Origin: Adineta steineri
Taxonomy: Eukaryota > Rotifera > Eurotatoria > Adinetida > Adinetidae
Reading direction: 5' to 3'
Length of the DNA stretch: 64,000 nt
NCBI GenBank assembly: GCA_905250115.1
Contig: CAJNOI010000126.1
Span: forward strand, 226,018 to 290,017
The position numbers and the translations under genes are program-made. The notes below the pieces were generated by a model. That model saw only the letters and a list, made by a program, of their open reading frames with translations, was not told where the DNA came from and did no database searches. The stretch's first letter is position 1. Every line of letters begins with the position of its first letter. Positions 39,681 to 53,266 of this stretch are shown one piece after another.

Positions 39681-42600
39681 ATGAAATCTTCTTCTTGTGG
39701 TCTTTTACTATACCAATGAAGTGTATGATGACGACGATATCTCATTTGTTTAAATGCATTTCGATGAACAAGTACACGACGAAAATAAGTCCAAAATTTC
39801 CTACAGAGAGAAAAAGAAAAAATAATTTATTTAATTAGAAAATAAGTAAAAAAATTCTTTGTTCTTACACCATGCCAACTTCGAATAAATTATTAATAAC
39901 TTGTTTTCCCACGAGTATAACTAACAATTGAATAGATAATTCCGCTAGACAACCACTAGCTTCACACTAATGATTAAAGATAGAAAAATAAATTTCTTTT
40001 GACATTTATTTATTTTACTTCTTCAGTTTTATATTTTCCAATTTTATAACTTTCTACGCCAGGTGGATTAGCAAACCATGGTTTAATAAATGCAATATAA
40101 AAAATACTTGCATAAAAATTAACAAATTGAAATAAGAACATTTTTAGTGTTAACGCATTTTCATAATCTTTTTCTGTTCGATGAATTTCTATTAAAAAAA
40201 TGAAAAAATAGATTAAATCAAAATTAATTCATTTTGGTTTTATTTTTACCATAGTCTGTTAACCATATAGCTAAACGTTCATATAGGGAACTTAATGCAA
40301 TAATAACAACAAGATTAATAAATGCGCCAGTTATTGAAGCTACATGTGGAGAATAACGACGAACAAGTTCGGGTGTACGTGTTGAGCTTATTGTTGCTTT
40401 AATCGTTACTCGATAGAGTACAACACCAAAAACAAAACTGAGCACAAGTAATATCTATAGAAGAAAAGAAAAATTTCATAATTAATTTTTTTTGAAAATT
40501 AAGAAAACTATTTATGTATCTTAAAGCTTAGATTAAGAAAGAAATTTTTGTTCAGTTCGAATTATAGATCACGAAAAATGTAGATTAACGTATTATAGTA
40601 TAGAAGAAATATCACTTGATATTTTTTTTTAAAGCTTTTAAGGACATACACAATAGTGTATTTTATGGTGAAAAGAAATCTTAAGTGTATCTATTTCCGT
40701 CTTTTCCTTATCATTTAATTTCTATTTTCTTTAATTCTATCAATTCTCCTACTGTGAACATGCATTTCATTTCATCAACATGCTCATTTAGTCTGAAAGG
40801 AATTAAAGCTTATACCCCCTGCTCATTTTCTTCCGCTTTACTAGTACTTTGCTGTAGCTAATGTGCTGAGATAAGAGTATTATAGGAAATCTTGGCCACT
40901 TTTCATACTAGTAAGGATAATAATAAAAATTACATTGATATAAAATCAGTAGTATTTCAGAGTTAGAAGTAAACATAAAATTTTTAAAATACTACTCATG
41001 TTTGGTTATCCTCGATGAAAATATATTCTTATTATTTTGCTTTGTTGAGATTAAAAATTCAGTATAATATCCTCATATCAGTTGCCACAAAAAAAATGTT
41101 TAGAAGAGAGTTTCGACTAATTGAAATTAAAAAAACTAAAACGAACCATCATAGCAACAACGGAAAATGATGATGCAATTTTTGCACATCGTTCTCGTGT
41201 TGGCATATATTGTTCCGTAACACCAGTTATTGGATTTATACGTGTTGTTCGAACTTTACGTTTAAAATCTGGTCGTGGTTCATCTAAATCAGTACCTCCA
41301 CCTCCACCATCCATTAAATCAAACGTATCCCATTCATACTAAAATAAAATATAACAGTTTGTCATTTATTATCATTCTTGATTTTAGTTTTACTTGATAT
41401 TGATATTCTGCAACATCCCAAGCTGGAAGAAATAGAGCGGACCAAACAGTTACTATAGCGGCATAAGCGACAGTTGCTTTATTATCAAATAGAAATGCCA
41501 TCTACATTCATAAAAAATTTTCGTTCAAAAACAAAATCTTTTTTTTTTCGATTAATTTCTTTTACTTTAGCATATAGACAATCTTCACCAAGTTGCCATA
41601 GCTGACGATGTGATCGTGGACACATTGTTGTAGTTGATAATTTATTACATATGTCATTGCTACACATAAAAACATCATTAGCTATCTAGATCATATACAA
41701 AATTAGCTTACTGACGTGGGTACATCATGTTTCATTGCCCAAAGACCATAGAAAAAAACTGAAAGACCAAGTACACATGGAAGAAGTAACATTTGAATAT
41801 ACCTTGAAAGTAAAAAACAAGAATATTCTTAATTTAAAGAATAAACAAACAAACAAACCATCGTAACCAACAAAAATATAATGCAACATGTTCGCCAAAA
41901 TAATCTTTGATATGACTTACTGGTTGATCTTTAAACACATTACTTATTCGACTCCAATACCACCATAGTTTCTAACAATAAAAATAATATCATAAATAAT
42001 AAGAAAAAATTTTGATTAATACAAACCATTCGATCAAATGTGTTTCGATGTTCACCTTTCATCATAATCCAAGATGGAATCATATGTGGTTCAATACGTT
42101 TTAATAATGGCTAAAAAAAGTGAAATGAAAAAATTTATAGATCAAATAAAGATTTCTCTTACTGCATGTAATGGATAACAATCATCATAAACTTGATCAC
42201 GAAGTAAAAGTTCAATACCTAGAAAAATTGATTAATAGATCCTTTTGTCTTTTAATAATATTATTATCATCATATTAGTAATAAAACAATGAATCATTTT
42301 TTAACATTTACTTTTTATTTTCTATATTGAAGAACTCTTTTCTGTTCTATATACATTATTACTTCCGTAGTTTGTAGCTTTCTCTATTCATATAGAAACG
42401 GAACAAATATAGCATTTTTATTTTCACAAAGAATGTCAATTATGATTTACAGCCTTGATCCTTTCACAGATCATATCATATAATAATGAATATATCGATT
42501 AGTATGAATTATTAATTCAGATTTTAGTTTTAACGTTAGTTAATTAATACGAAAGAATTCAAAGAGAATAGATACTTATAGAAATCTAAAAGTTATCTAA

Positions 42601-44174
42601 TTCCTATATAAGCGTGATTATACACATATATATAATTTATTTTTTTACCTGAACTTGTTGATGATCCCGTAAAGATTTTTTCTAATTCCAAGACACGTCT
42701 TTCTTTTACATCACCTGTACCTTGTAAAACTGAAAAGAAAAAGAATCAATTTGATTATTTGCATAATAAATAAATAATTATTATATTAAAACCTTGTTGT
42801 TCTTCTGTTTCAGATTCTATTGTTGTCTCAAATGGTGTACGTAATAAGCAATCATAGACAAGACGACTACGTTGTGCAGGTGTAAAGTATAAATCACGTG
42901 AATTACCACGTACTGTATCAAATAATGGTTCAAATCTAACAAATATGAATAAAATTCAATTTGTTTTCGTGTTATTTTATCATTACCGATATCGTAATGT
43001 TTTACTATATTCAGCTAGAAAATAATGTTGTTCTGGTGGAAACAGCGTACAATCAATTTTTGTAAATGGTAACCATGACATAAGATAATCAAACGGCATT
43101 TTTGGAACTGATGGCGTGCGATTTTCCTAAATGTAAAAATTAATTATTTATGACAACTAGAAAATAAAATTGTAGCTTATTGTCTATTGATATAATCTAA
43201 TTTTTTCCCTTGAGTCAAACGTGTTCAATTTGTAGATTCTCTTTCTCATAGACGTCATTTCATGATATAAAAAGTGAAGCAAAAGAAAATCACAATTTCC
43301 CTGAAGACAAACAAGTTAAAAGAAAGGGAAAGGAAATAATAAAAATAATAATAATAATAATAATAATATATTGTTTTTTTTATAGATAAAACATTTCTTT
43401 TTTTTTGTATATTCTTACTTCTATTGGCAATTTCATTCTCGTTTTTTCGGCTAATTCGAGAAGAAGTTCAAATGGTGCGTGAAGACGAACGAAACGTTTC
43501 ACAGATTGTTGTTGTGGTGGTTGTTGTTTAGCTTTACGACCACGACGACTGAATAATCGAGTACTAGTTAATTCATCATTGGCATCATCATCATTATCAT
43601 CATTATGTCTTGATTCCTAATAGAATGAAAGAAAATAATAATAACTAATTTTTTTTGAATAAATCAAATCTACCAATGCTCCCACAATATCTTGTTCTTC
43701 TATTATAAAACCAACTGATTCAAGTTTATGTTGAAATGCTTGTCGACGTTGTTTATTAACTGCTGAATCACGTACACCAAGACTATAAACAAGAACAAAA
43801 TCGATGCGTCGACGTTGTCGACTATCATTATTATTGCCGGTACTTAACGTTGTCAAGTATAATTGTCGATCAGCCTCTTCAAGCCAATCTACAGGACGCT
43901 AAGAAAAAGAAATAACAATTATTTGATATATTGATATATAGATATCAAATGGATATCAAAGTACTAACGAATAAATAGTAATGAATCGAAAATACATCAA
44001 TAGATGAACAGTCTTATTAGTCTTTATACAGGAAGGAAGATAGAAGAACAGAGACAATATACACGCGAATGAATAACACGACATGCATATCCGCAATTTT
44101 CTTTTACTTACGAGTCGTAATAAAGTTCGACAGCCACCACCACTAGCACTACTATCACCAGACTTGTTACTCAT
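39681..44174 (-). CDS. Anoctamin (TMEM16) family protein, 3' end missing
   Basis: About sixteen exons on the minus strand, starting with ATG at 44174 (MSNKSGDSSASGGG). The N-terminal cytosolic domain includes 'RRRIDFVLVYSLGV'. Family motifs follow: 'VYDDCYPLHAV', 'IKDYFGEHVALYFCWL', 'MCPRSHRQLWQLGEDCLYAK', 'RINPITGVTEQYMP' and 'LTLKMFLFQFVNFYASIFYI'. TM6 reads 'GKQVINNLFEVGMV', keeping the Asn and Glu that bind Ca2+ in ANO1. The last exon found (39681-39800) ends at a GTAAGA donor after EEDF. TM7-TM10, with the other Ca2+ ligands (Glu in the EYMEM-type motif; Glu/Asp in NNIIEIRLDA), are absent. Known: family members are Ca2+-activated chloride channels or lipid scramblases. Its end is lost at the satellite/gap, so function cannot be judged. 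Other introns are 50-70 bp, with one of ~430 bp at about 42220-42650. Confidence 0.92.
43345..43369. repeat. AAT microsatellite in an anoctamin intron
   Basis: A run of (AAT)n lies in the ~280-bp intron between the exon ending near 43129 and the one beginning near 43410. It is short and unremarkable. Confidence 0.8.
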
Positions 44175-45729
44175 TAATGACCAATTTCGATCGATAATTT
44201 GTATCAATATCAATTGTATATAATAATTTCAACAAACCTGATAAGAAGAAATAGTGATCATTGTCATATAACGCCTATATGCGTGTTTACACGGCCAGAA
44301 TAATTAAAACGACTGTGTATGTTACCAAAGCGGCTTCTTCTTCTTCTTCTTCTTCGACTGTTGTTACTACGTTTTCTCTTTTTTTTCTATTCTCGTTATT
44401 TCTGCTTCATTTTTTGAGCATCTAGCGAGACGATAGTGCGTGAATGTGAACGCGTGAGCGAAGAAGAAGAGAGAATTGGAGGACAGAGATCGACGTTGAC
44501 GTGAGCCTCGAAAACCATTGCTTCTATATAGAGAGAGAGAGCGAAGCAGAAGAAGAAGAGAAAGAGAAACAAAGTATATAGAAAAAAAAGGAAAATGTTA
44601 GAAAGCATACGAAACAAAAAAGTTCCTAGAATCTCATATATATAGATATTGTTAGCGGTTGGTCGAAGTCCGGATGTAGATATTATTCACGAGTACTATA
44701 TAACTATATTGATTAATAGCCATTGAAAATGGACGCTATATATGATCTTTCATGAATAATAAAAAATGAACTGATTAATAACGATCCGAATTCATTACGA
44801 GAAGATCAAACTAGCGAGAATAATTCATTTTACGAGTCGGGTTTTTGTGTTATATCTTTAGTATCCAATTACACTGTGCTTATTTTATTAACACTCATCT
44901 TTATAGTGGTAAGGAAGAGGAAAAAGAAGAAGAAGAAGATGAAGACGAAAGAAAGAAATCAACTCTTTTTTCTTTTTATCATCGATTGCCGAATAAAATT
45001 AAGTCAGTAAAAGAAAGAATTTAGAATAATTTCTTTATTCTTTTACATGAAAATCATTATTATCAATTGTTTGTGTGCTTCAATGAGCATTTATTTTACA
45101 AGGATTTACCATAGGGAAAAGTAGACCTTTTTTTTTCTTTCTATTAACGATCATTGAAACATGCAAGATTAACAATTCATTGTTATTTTCTTGTCAACAA
45201 AATATATATTTGTATAAAAATATCATTCTTTCTCATTATTCAAATAAAAAACAATAATTCTATCAATTAAAATAGATTATGGTAGTCAAATTTCGATAAG
45301 AATATTTAATAATATTGTGTTTTTATTCTATATGAAGATTTTATCAATAAATATTCTATATCTATCAATTTGTTTTTCATGAGAAAAAAACGATCATACA
45401 TTCTATTACATAAAGAAAGAAAAATGTATTTCAAATATCCTTGACAAGTCTTTCGTATAGTATACATTTTCTTTTTATTTAGTTAGTTTGTTTTTTTTAA
45501 GTGACGCGTCCGTCATATCAAAGAATCGAGAGAATAAATAAGTAATCGAAAAAAAAAGAAGAAATTTTATGCATTTACCTACATCATTAAATGCAAATTA
45601 ATAATTATTAGTTTTCTGTTAGGTATATTTATTGATTATTGATTTTTTTACATTATAAATACGTAAAAAAAATTTGATTAATAAAACACTCCCATTAACA
45701 AATATATATATTCGATTTGATAAACGCTA
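44175..45729. other. Divergent intergenic region with TTC and purine-rich runs
   Basis: Lies between the anoctamin start (-) and the small membrane protein at 45730 (+). It has (TTC)n at about 44335-44356 and a long purine-rich stretch at about 44450-44600, plus (GAA)-like repeats at about 44915-44945. No gene. It should contain both promoters. Confidence 0.6.
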
Positions 45730-46050
45730 ATGACGACGCCAAATCTTTCAACAGTTAATGATTTTATATCATCCGGTGCTATTGTTGCAATTATCTTGGG
45801 TTCAATTTTTGGACTTGCTCTATGTGTTGGAACTATTATCATAATTATATGTATAATCAAACATCGCAATCAATCAAGATGTCCAATAATAGACCAAATG
45901 AGTTCACAGCAAACATATGCATATCCTCATTCATGGGCATCGCTTTATCCACCAGAGACAACTAGTATTACGAATTATCCATCAGTATATGATTCGCCGC
46001 CACCTTATGTTGCTTCGACTTCGGACTATGTCAAAACATCATATGCATAA
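45730..46050 (+). CDS. Small single-pass membrane protein with PPPY motif (copy 1)
   Basis: 106 residues in one exon. A short polar, Ser/Thr-rich N-terminus without a classic cleaved signal is followed by one long helix (~residues 17-42: IVAIILGSIFGLALCVGTII...). It ends in 'CIIKHRNQ', then a Tyr/Pro/Ser-rich tail with 'SPPPYVAS'. The gene at 48033 has the same plan: same helix end (IIKH.N), Pro/Tyr-rich tail and PPPY at the same place. The two are a tandem pair about 2 kb apart. PPxY is the known ligand of WW domains such as those of NEDD4-type ubiquitin ligases. Inferred role: a membrane adaptor or ligase recruiter. No named family was recognised; Shisa/WBP1-like proteins share this layout but not the sequence. 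Confidence 0.7.
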   Translation: MTTPNLSTVNDFISSGAIVAIILGSIFGLALCVGTIIIIICIIKHRNQSRCPIIDQMSSQQTYAYPHSWASLYPPETTSITNYPSVYDSPPPYVASTSDYVKTSYA

Positions 46051-48032
46051 AGATACTTATTTTGCCTTGATGACTATTATTTAATGAAACATATAAAATA
46101 ACATTTATTTTGTTTGTCATGATTGACATTCAATTTATTGCAATTATTGACACAACATATAATCGATGACAAAGTATAGCAGAAAAAAAAAGAAATATAT
46201 ATTCATGATTATAATTCTTAGTTCTATTGTTTTTCTATAGAAATAAATCTACATATTTTCTACTGTTAACTTTGATGAATATATGTGAATATATTTATAA
46301 AAAAAATATATTTCTGATAATATATCGATTTTTATGCATGAATGAAACAGTAGGTAAAGAATATTAATTATTTCCGACGTATAATCGATTAGAGTAAAGT
46401 ATAAAGAAATGATTTTGCTTTTTTTTCTCTTATATAAGATAAATATAGATAAAAAGATACTTATATACTAAAGTAAGTTTGTTTTTGAAATAATCGAAAA
46501 TATTCTCATTATTTATTGTATGAAAATTTTCGATTAAAATCTTGAAATATTATCATTAGAATTAGTTTTATTATTATCCAGATCAATTCATATTTCATGT
46601 AAATTATTTACTTGTCAATCATAAATATTAATCTTACATGACATTATTTAGAATTTCTATTTAATTTAAAAATCTATAGATAAGATTACTATGAGCTGAT
46701 CCTTGCTTGTTTTTTCTTCTTCTTCCCTATTTGATTGTCAGACAAGCATTATACAAAAGAAAGTTTTTCAAAGCAGAATATTTTCTTCTATCGTATGACT
46801 GAAATATGAGTTCATTAAATCTTAATAGTCAATGTCAAGGATTTATTCATTTCAAACGGATAGATTCATATAAATCAATTCGATCATCATCATAATGTAT
46901 ATATCTATATTCTTAAAAATTCATCTTCGTTAATGATTTCTACTAGTTAGAAAACATGATACGACTGATAGATGAGAAAGTAACGCACGCATTCTTTATT
47001 TTTTTCATCAATAAATAAGAAAATAGATTGAAGCAAATGATAGTGCTTAGTATGATTACAATGATTTTTACTTTTGCACTTATTTCTTTTGCTCTTAAAA
47101 ATGTCCTTCGATTATGGTAAATCATAGTATTAGTACGTTAAAGTAATTCTTTGGCATCAGACGTTAACGTTCTTAAAGTATAATATATATATATTCACTT
47201 GTTAGTATTCTTATAAATAAAATATTCTTTTATCATACTAATACAAAAATAGATTTATCAATGTAAATATTTGATTGCACCATATTGTATGAATTCAATC
47301 TTCAAAATTTTATTTAGCATAATTGCGTTCAAAGAAGAGGAGAAGAAAAAAAGTTTATATTTTTTTTCTACGGGAAATTGTGTTTATTGACTGGAACACA
47401 TAACATGAGAAAACACTTCGTAGAAGTACAATCATAATAAGTATATTACTAAAAATATTTCATAAAAAAATATATATGAAAATTTCGTAGTAATATTTAT
47501 TTGTTTTCAAATGAGTTATTCAAAAACATTATTAAATACGATCGAGTGATTTTTCTATCTTGTTTTGATCAATAAACTATTTTTCTTATCAAGAAATTTC
47601 CTGTTGATAAGAATATAATATAAACATTAATCTTCAACTTATTTTAATCGGTCAAATATACGATCTTTCTGATTATCAACAAGACTTTTATAAAGACTTA
47701 ATACGCAGATTGTGCGACAGACGTAAAATCCTAATAATTATATCAAATATCTTTCAATATGTTCTTAATGAATAAGGTTAACATAACTTTTTTATTATTT
47801 ATTTCCTAGATAAATAATAAATGTATTTTCTTTTGAATCATGTTCGATTATGAAGTATTAAGAAAGAATGAAAGTTTATTTTTCATACATCTGTAATCCA
47901 GATTTTATTTATTTTGAATTCATGAATTTTTTTTCCTTTCTATTAAATGAAAAAAAGCAGAAATAAAACCAATTCACATTCGTCTTGGTAGCATAACATT
48001 TCGTATAAACCAAAATTTTATTTAAAAAAAAA
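46051..48032. other. Intergenic between the two PPPY genes
   Basis: About 2 kb, AT-rich. The only open stretch (46943-47125, -) shows no coding character. No repeat was recognised. Confidence 0.6.
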
Positions 48033-48359
48033 ATGTCTAGTTATTCTAATGGTACGAGTAATGGTTATTCAACTATAGTAATTATTGGAGGTGTGCTCGG
48101 CACATTATGTTCATTTGCTGCTTGCATTGGATTTATTATATGCATCGTATGTATAATTAAGCATTGTAATAGACCAAGACAAACAGTAGGAAATGGTATT
48201 ATTCTTCAACAATACCCACCATATCCAAATTATGTTCCATACAATTCACCTGAATATCCTTCAGTGAGTCCACCACCATATTCTAATGAAAAAGCAAAAA
48301 AAATTACACCACCTCGTCCTACTTCCGATGGAAGACTTACTGATTTAGCTTCTATCTGA
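48033..48359 (+). CDS. Small single-pass membrane protein with PPPY motif (copy 2)
   Basis: 108 residues in one exon, starting at an ATG after an A-run. Extracellular-side start with an NGT glycosylation site, a Gly/Cys-rich helix (~residues 15-42), then 'CIIKHCNRPR' and a Pro/Tyr-rich tail with 'QYPPYPNY' and 'SPPPYSNE'. Paralogue of the gene at 45730: the helix pattern C(V/I)G..I..I.CIIKH.N and the PPPY site are shared, while the rest has diverged. The cysteines next to the membrane could be palmitoylated (inference). As with copy 1, a WW-domain partner is the most specific idea the sequence allows. Confidence 0.7.
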   Translation: MSSYSNGTSNGYSTIVIIGGVLGTLCSFAACIGFIICIVCIIKHCNRPRQTVGNGIILQQYPPYPNYVPYNSPEYPSVSPPPYSNEKAKKITPPRPTSDGRLTDLASI

Positions 48360-49939
48360 ATGTGTATAATTAACAAAAACTTATCAATCGAACAAAATAG
48401 ACAGACACATTTTTTTTCCCCATGTAAAAATTATTTTACTCTTCAAATCACACATGTCTCGACATTATTAATAATCATTTCGAGAAATTTTCGCTCTCAA
48501 AGAAAGTAAAAAAGAAGGCTTTAAGCACCATTTCTTTACATTTGTTGTTGTCACTTTTCTGTTCTTTTCTTTTACATGTATATACATTAAAAAAACAGTA
48601 ATCACTAAAAGAAAATTCATGAATGATTGCACTATCAAACAACAACTACTTCTTCTTCTTCTTCTTTGTTTCATACTTAAAGTAAATTTTCGTTCAACGG
48701 AGTAATACATTATATTAAATTGCTTTTAAATACAACTTGTGTAACAAAAAATGAGGAAACAGGCAAATCTTAGAACAATACATCGTCAGAAAAATATTTT
48801 GAAGATTCTAATAAAATCAAACCTTATTTAAGTACCTAAAAAATAGATACGATCAAATATAATTTATTTTTGTTTAACCCTCGCATTATTTCCAAAAAGA
48901 AGAAATTTCAGTATATATTGTGAAAAATGGATTCTTATTATTATTTATAATGTATTGTAGGAGCATACCTCATATAATTATTTATTTTAAATAAATAATA
49001 TTGACTCATGCTTGTCCTCAAAATAGTACATTCAAATGTATAAAAATAAATTCCATTATAAATGAATCGATTCGGAATTTTGTTCGTCATATGCTATCGA
49101 TTATGATTATTTCTATACTTTTTTTTTATATTAAAAAGTTCAATAGTACCTATTGCACATCTACAATAAATAAATTCATTTCTTATCCATTACAAAAATA
49201 TCATATATTTCATAATCATAACCAAGGTAAGACATGATATTACTTATTATTAGAATAAAGTCACTATGAAAACAGTTTCTTCTATATATTTTTGATTGAA
49301 TTTTCACAATCATCAACATGCTTGAAATCTAATATTTATGATTTCAATGTAAAATCTGACTTTTTCCAGATATTTTGATCGGTAACTAATCAAATTTTTG
49401 ACATATTTTCTTTTATAGAGGTTTTCTCATTAATCACATTAATAAAAAGAATTTTCATTTCCATTATCATATGACAGTGCTATATTTAAAATGTTATAGA
49501 AAATATTCTATTTCCCTAGGCTAAGAATGACTTGACGTTTTCCAGTATTTAGAACCATCGTTTATTGATAAAAACACAAAAATATCTATACTTATTGAAC
49601 TGATCAACAAAATCCGTTCATATTGTTCATCGATAGAATTAGAAATTCTGATTCAATATTTGAAGAAGAATAAAAACTATTCTATACATTATCATAATAT
49701 TGATTATTTAAATTTATCAATCAATATGCACCATTTCAAAATACAGTAATCGACAATAAGTGACATCTGTTTTATTTTCAACTTATTTTTATGATTAAAT
49801 TTTGAATTGGATAAAATTTTTTACCATTGTTCATTACCTGTAGCACATGCTTGTGTTCTGTTCTGTCTATACGTTTGACGAAGGTCAAAATCAATATAGC
49901 AATTATCTTGTTCATTTAAATCTAGATTATTAAAGTGAG
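48360..49939. other. Intergenic upstream of the MAGUK gene
   Basis: 1.6 kb, AT-rich, with a short (TTC)n at about 48650-48666. Open stretches at 48468-48710 (-) and 49001-49237 (+) have no coding features. Confidence 0.6.
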
Positions 49940-52900
49940 ATGCCTGCCCCAGTAGACATCGAAGTAGATCAACCGACAACTAACGGTCATGTTGCTGAGA
50001 CTTATAGTTCGGATTTTTTTGATGGTTTGTATTAAAATTTATATTTCAAACTTTATTCTCGATATTTTTCTCATAGCTTCTGTTGCTGATCTTGCTGATT
50101 TATTAAAAAATGAACCACAAGATGATTTTATCGTTGGCTTACAAGATACTCTATCAAATGTATTTTCATCACCAGCTGTATTTTCTCTTGCATATGTACG
50201 ATGAAAACAATGTTCTTTTTTTTTCTCTAAATGAATTATTTTTCATTTAGTGTCATGATTTACTTCTTCGTTTTATTCAACAACCAGATAATATGCGTCC
50301 TGTTTCAACAGATAATTTATCTTTATTAACATCATTACTCAAAGATCTTGAAATTGTTGGAATGACAAATAATTATGCGAGAGAATTAGATAGTATTTTA
50401 CGACGTCCGCATATTCGAGTAAGAATTTCAAATGTAAAAAAAAACACAAAAAAAAATTTTTTTTTGATTAGATGATTATGGATGCTCATCAAACAATAGC
50501 AACAAGAGAATATGCTGAAGATCAATTACCAATAGGATATTTACCAGATGCAACTAAAGCATTACCTGATATATCTTCACCTTCATATATGTATCCTGGT
50601 GTAATACCAAATATGCCACCGAAAACTATTGGAATTGAATCAACTGGTGAAGAACATTTAGGTATTACAGTTAAATTAAATGAAATGGGAGATTTAGAAA
50701 TCAAACGAATTGTACAAGGTGGTTTAATTGATAAACAAGGTAGATAAAGAAAATTTAATTATAAATTTGAAGAGAAAATTTCTTAATTTTTTTTTTCAAT
50801 TAAAGGTCTTCTTCATGTCGGTGATATAATCAAAGAAATTAATGGTGAAATTGTTAATACACCAGAAGAATTACAAGATAAATTAAGAAATGCTCGTGGT
50901 GCTGTAACATTTAAAGTTGTACCTAGTTATTATGATTTTCCTTCACCATCACAAGTAAAAATTAAATTTTATTCAAAGAAAAAACCATATTTGATTTTTT
51001 TTGCTTTGTTATAGTTGTATATTCGCGCTCATTTTTCCTATGATCCAGCAAAGGATAAATTAATTCCAGCTAAAGAAGCTGGATTAGCATTTGAGGAAGG
51101 TGATATATTACAAATACTTTCACAAGATGATGTTCATTGGTGGCAGGTATAATTATTTCATAGTTTGAATTATATATATTTTTCTCCTCTTTACAAAGGC
51201 AAGACTTGTGAAAGATCCAACACAAAAAGGTCTCATACCATCACAATATCTCGAAGAACGACGTAAAGCTTTTGTACCACCTGAAAATGATTTTTCTAAA
51301 ACATCTCGTAAGTCAATATGAATATATAATTAAAGAAAAACATACATTTCCATTATGAATTCTTAATGTTATATAAATAGTTTTAGTAAGTCTTCATATA
51401 AAATGATTTATATTTAATAGGATGTATATTGCATAACCTTTAAAATGAATTTGAATTATCAGACTAACATATGATATCGCGCATACTTGTAGAATAGATG
51501 ATTAACAACTTTATTGATATTAAGACTATTCAAATTAATTCATTGTAGATGTACTTTTTGAATAAAATATTCGACAAAAATAAGAATATATAATACGAAA
51601 GAGTGTCAAAGGAAAGTTTATTGCTTACAGAATATTTGTACATAATAAAAATATTTTATGAATGATTTGTCGATGAGAATAAAGACTTGATTAAATTTAT
51701 TACATTGTTTGATTCTACTGCAAAAGTATTAGTCATTTCTAAAGTTAAAATAGCATTGTCAATCATGGATATCGTTGTCTATTTTTCGATTCACATCGTT
51801 AAAGCATAAAATTGCCGATACAATGTCTTCTTATATCTTATAAATTCATTTTTTCCCTCTAAATAACATGTGTGCGACGTTAGCTTTGATCTTATACATA
51901 TACTACGAATAAAAGTGTTAGATATATATATATGCTATCGATGTACGATAATTAGAAAATCTTTTGATGTCTATAACAAGTAAAATTATTATAAGAATAG
52001 AATTTCTATATGACTTCGATGATTTTTATAATCGGGAATAAAATTTAGGATTACTGATATCAGAGTTAATCATATATGCGAAAAATCATTAAGATTATTA
52101 TCAATCTTATTGTCACTTTAGTTTTTCAATTCATCATTCTTTATTCATATGATTAATGATCTTCTTGATAGATATTTATCTAGGTTGTTAGATAAAATAA
52201 ATATTTAAAAAAGCAATCGTGTTTTATTTTTAGTTGTATGTGGTTTAATTGATCGTCGAAAGAAAAAACGTTTATTATTTAATGTTAAAGATTCTTCATT
52301 ATTCGACAAAGGTGATATATGTCTCTATCAAGAAGTTGCACGTATGCCACCATTTGCAAGAAAATGTTTAATATTAGTTGGAGCACATGGTGTTGGTAGA
52401 CGAACATTGAAAAGTCGTTTAATTGCTCTTGATCCCGATCGTTTTGGAACGACGAAACCACGTAAATAAACTTAAAGAACGAAAACTTTTTTATTATTAA
52501 AAAATTTTTTTTTCGTTAAATAGATACATCACGTTCTTTACGTATTGAAGAAGCAAATGCTTATTTTCATATGGATCGAAATGAAATGGAAACTGATATT
52601 GAAAAAGGTGGTTTTCTTGAACATGGTTTATATGGTGAACATTTATATGGAACAAAATTTGAATCTGTTCGACGAGTTATTCAATCAAGTAAAATGTGTG
52701 TACTTGATGTTGAACCAACAGTAAGAATGAAGTTTTTGTTTTTTCAAAATTTTATTTTTAAATAATTTTAGGCTTTAAAATTAATTTGTAATAAAGAATT
52801 TATGCCGTATGTTGTATTTATAAAAGCACCTAATTTGGATTATCTTCGTCATATGCAACATAATGATAAACAGAGAATGTCAAAAATGAGAACAGTTTGT

Positions 52901-53266
52901 ATTCCTTAGGAAAAACAAAATTTCATAATTTGACTTTATTTTTTCTTATAGAAAAGTAGTATGGGTAATAATTCACTATTGAACTTATCGGTAAATAATT
53001 TATTTAATGAAGATTTATATATGTGGGGTTTCTTTTTAGGCAAAAGATCTTGAACAAGTTGTTTTGGAAAGTGATGCTTTAGAACATGATTATCATACGT
53101 ATTTTGATTTGACACTTGTTGCTGACGATATTGAAAAAACATTTGAACAGTAAATTAATTAAGACGATATGGTTTATATATGTATTCATTTATTTTTAGG
53201 CTTGTTCGAGCTGTTGAAGCATTGAGTGCTGAACCTCAATGGGTTAATGTTCAATGGTTTTCTTAA
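49940..53266 (+). CDS. Membrane-associated guanylate kinase, p55/MPP type (MPP2/MPP6-like)
   Basis: About thirteen exons. The first (49940-50024, [16 protein letters not shown]) is followed by an L27 region (50077-50418; '[20 protein letters not shown]'). The PDZ domain ('[20 protein letters not shown]', '[14 protein letters not shown]') and the SH3 domain ('[20 protein letters not shown]', 'DVHWWQ', '[15 protein letters not shown]') come next. A 930-bp intron (about 51308-52233) interrupts the HOOK region. The guanylate-kinase-like domain begins '[20 protein letters not shown]', where the P-loop Lys is replaced as in other MPPs, so it should bind rather than phosphorylate. It contains '[16 protein letters not shown]' and '[11 protein letters not shown]', and ends '[11 protein letters not shown]'. 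The family scaffolds cell-junction and synaptic complexes. Order and motifs fit MPP2/MPP6 best. A 39-nt exon (52952-52990) lies in the GUK domain. Confidence 0.93.

Noticed and set aside
41121-41342. Plus-strand open stretch ending in a Pro-rich peptide
   Set aside because: It is the antisense shadow of the anoctamin exon encoding the Gly-rich MDGGGGGTDLDEP segment.
44450-44600. Purine-rich stretch upstream of the anoctamin as a possible functional element
   Set aside because: GA/GAA-rich tracts recur all over the window (4845, 59960, 63930), so this is simple-sequence background.
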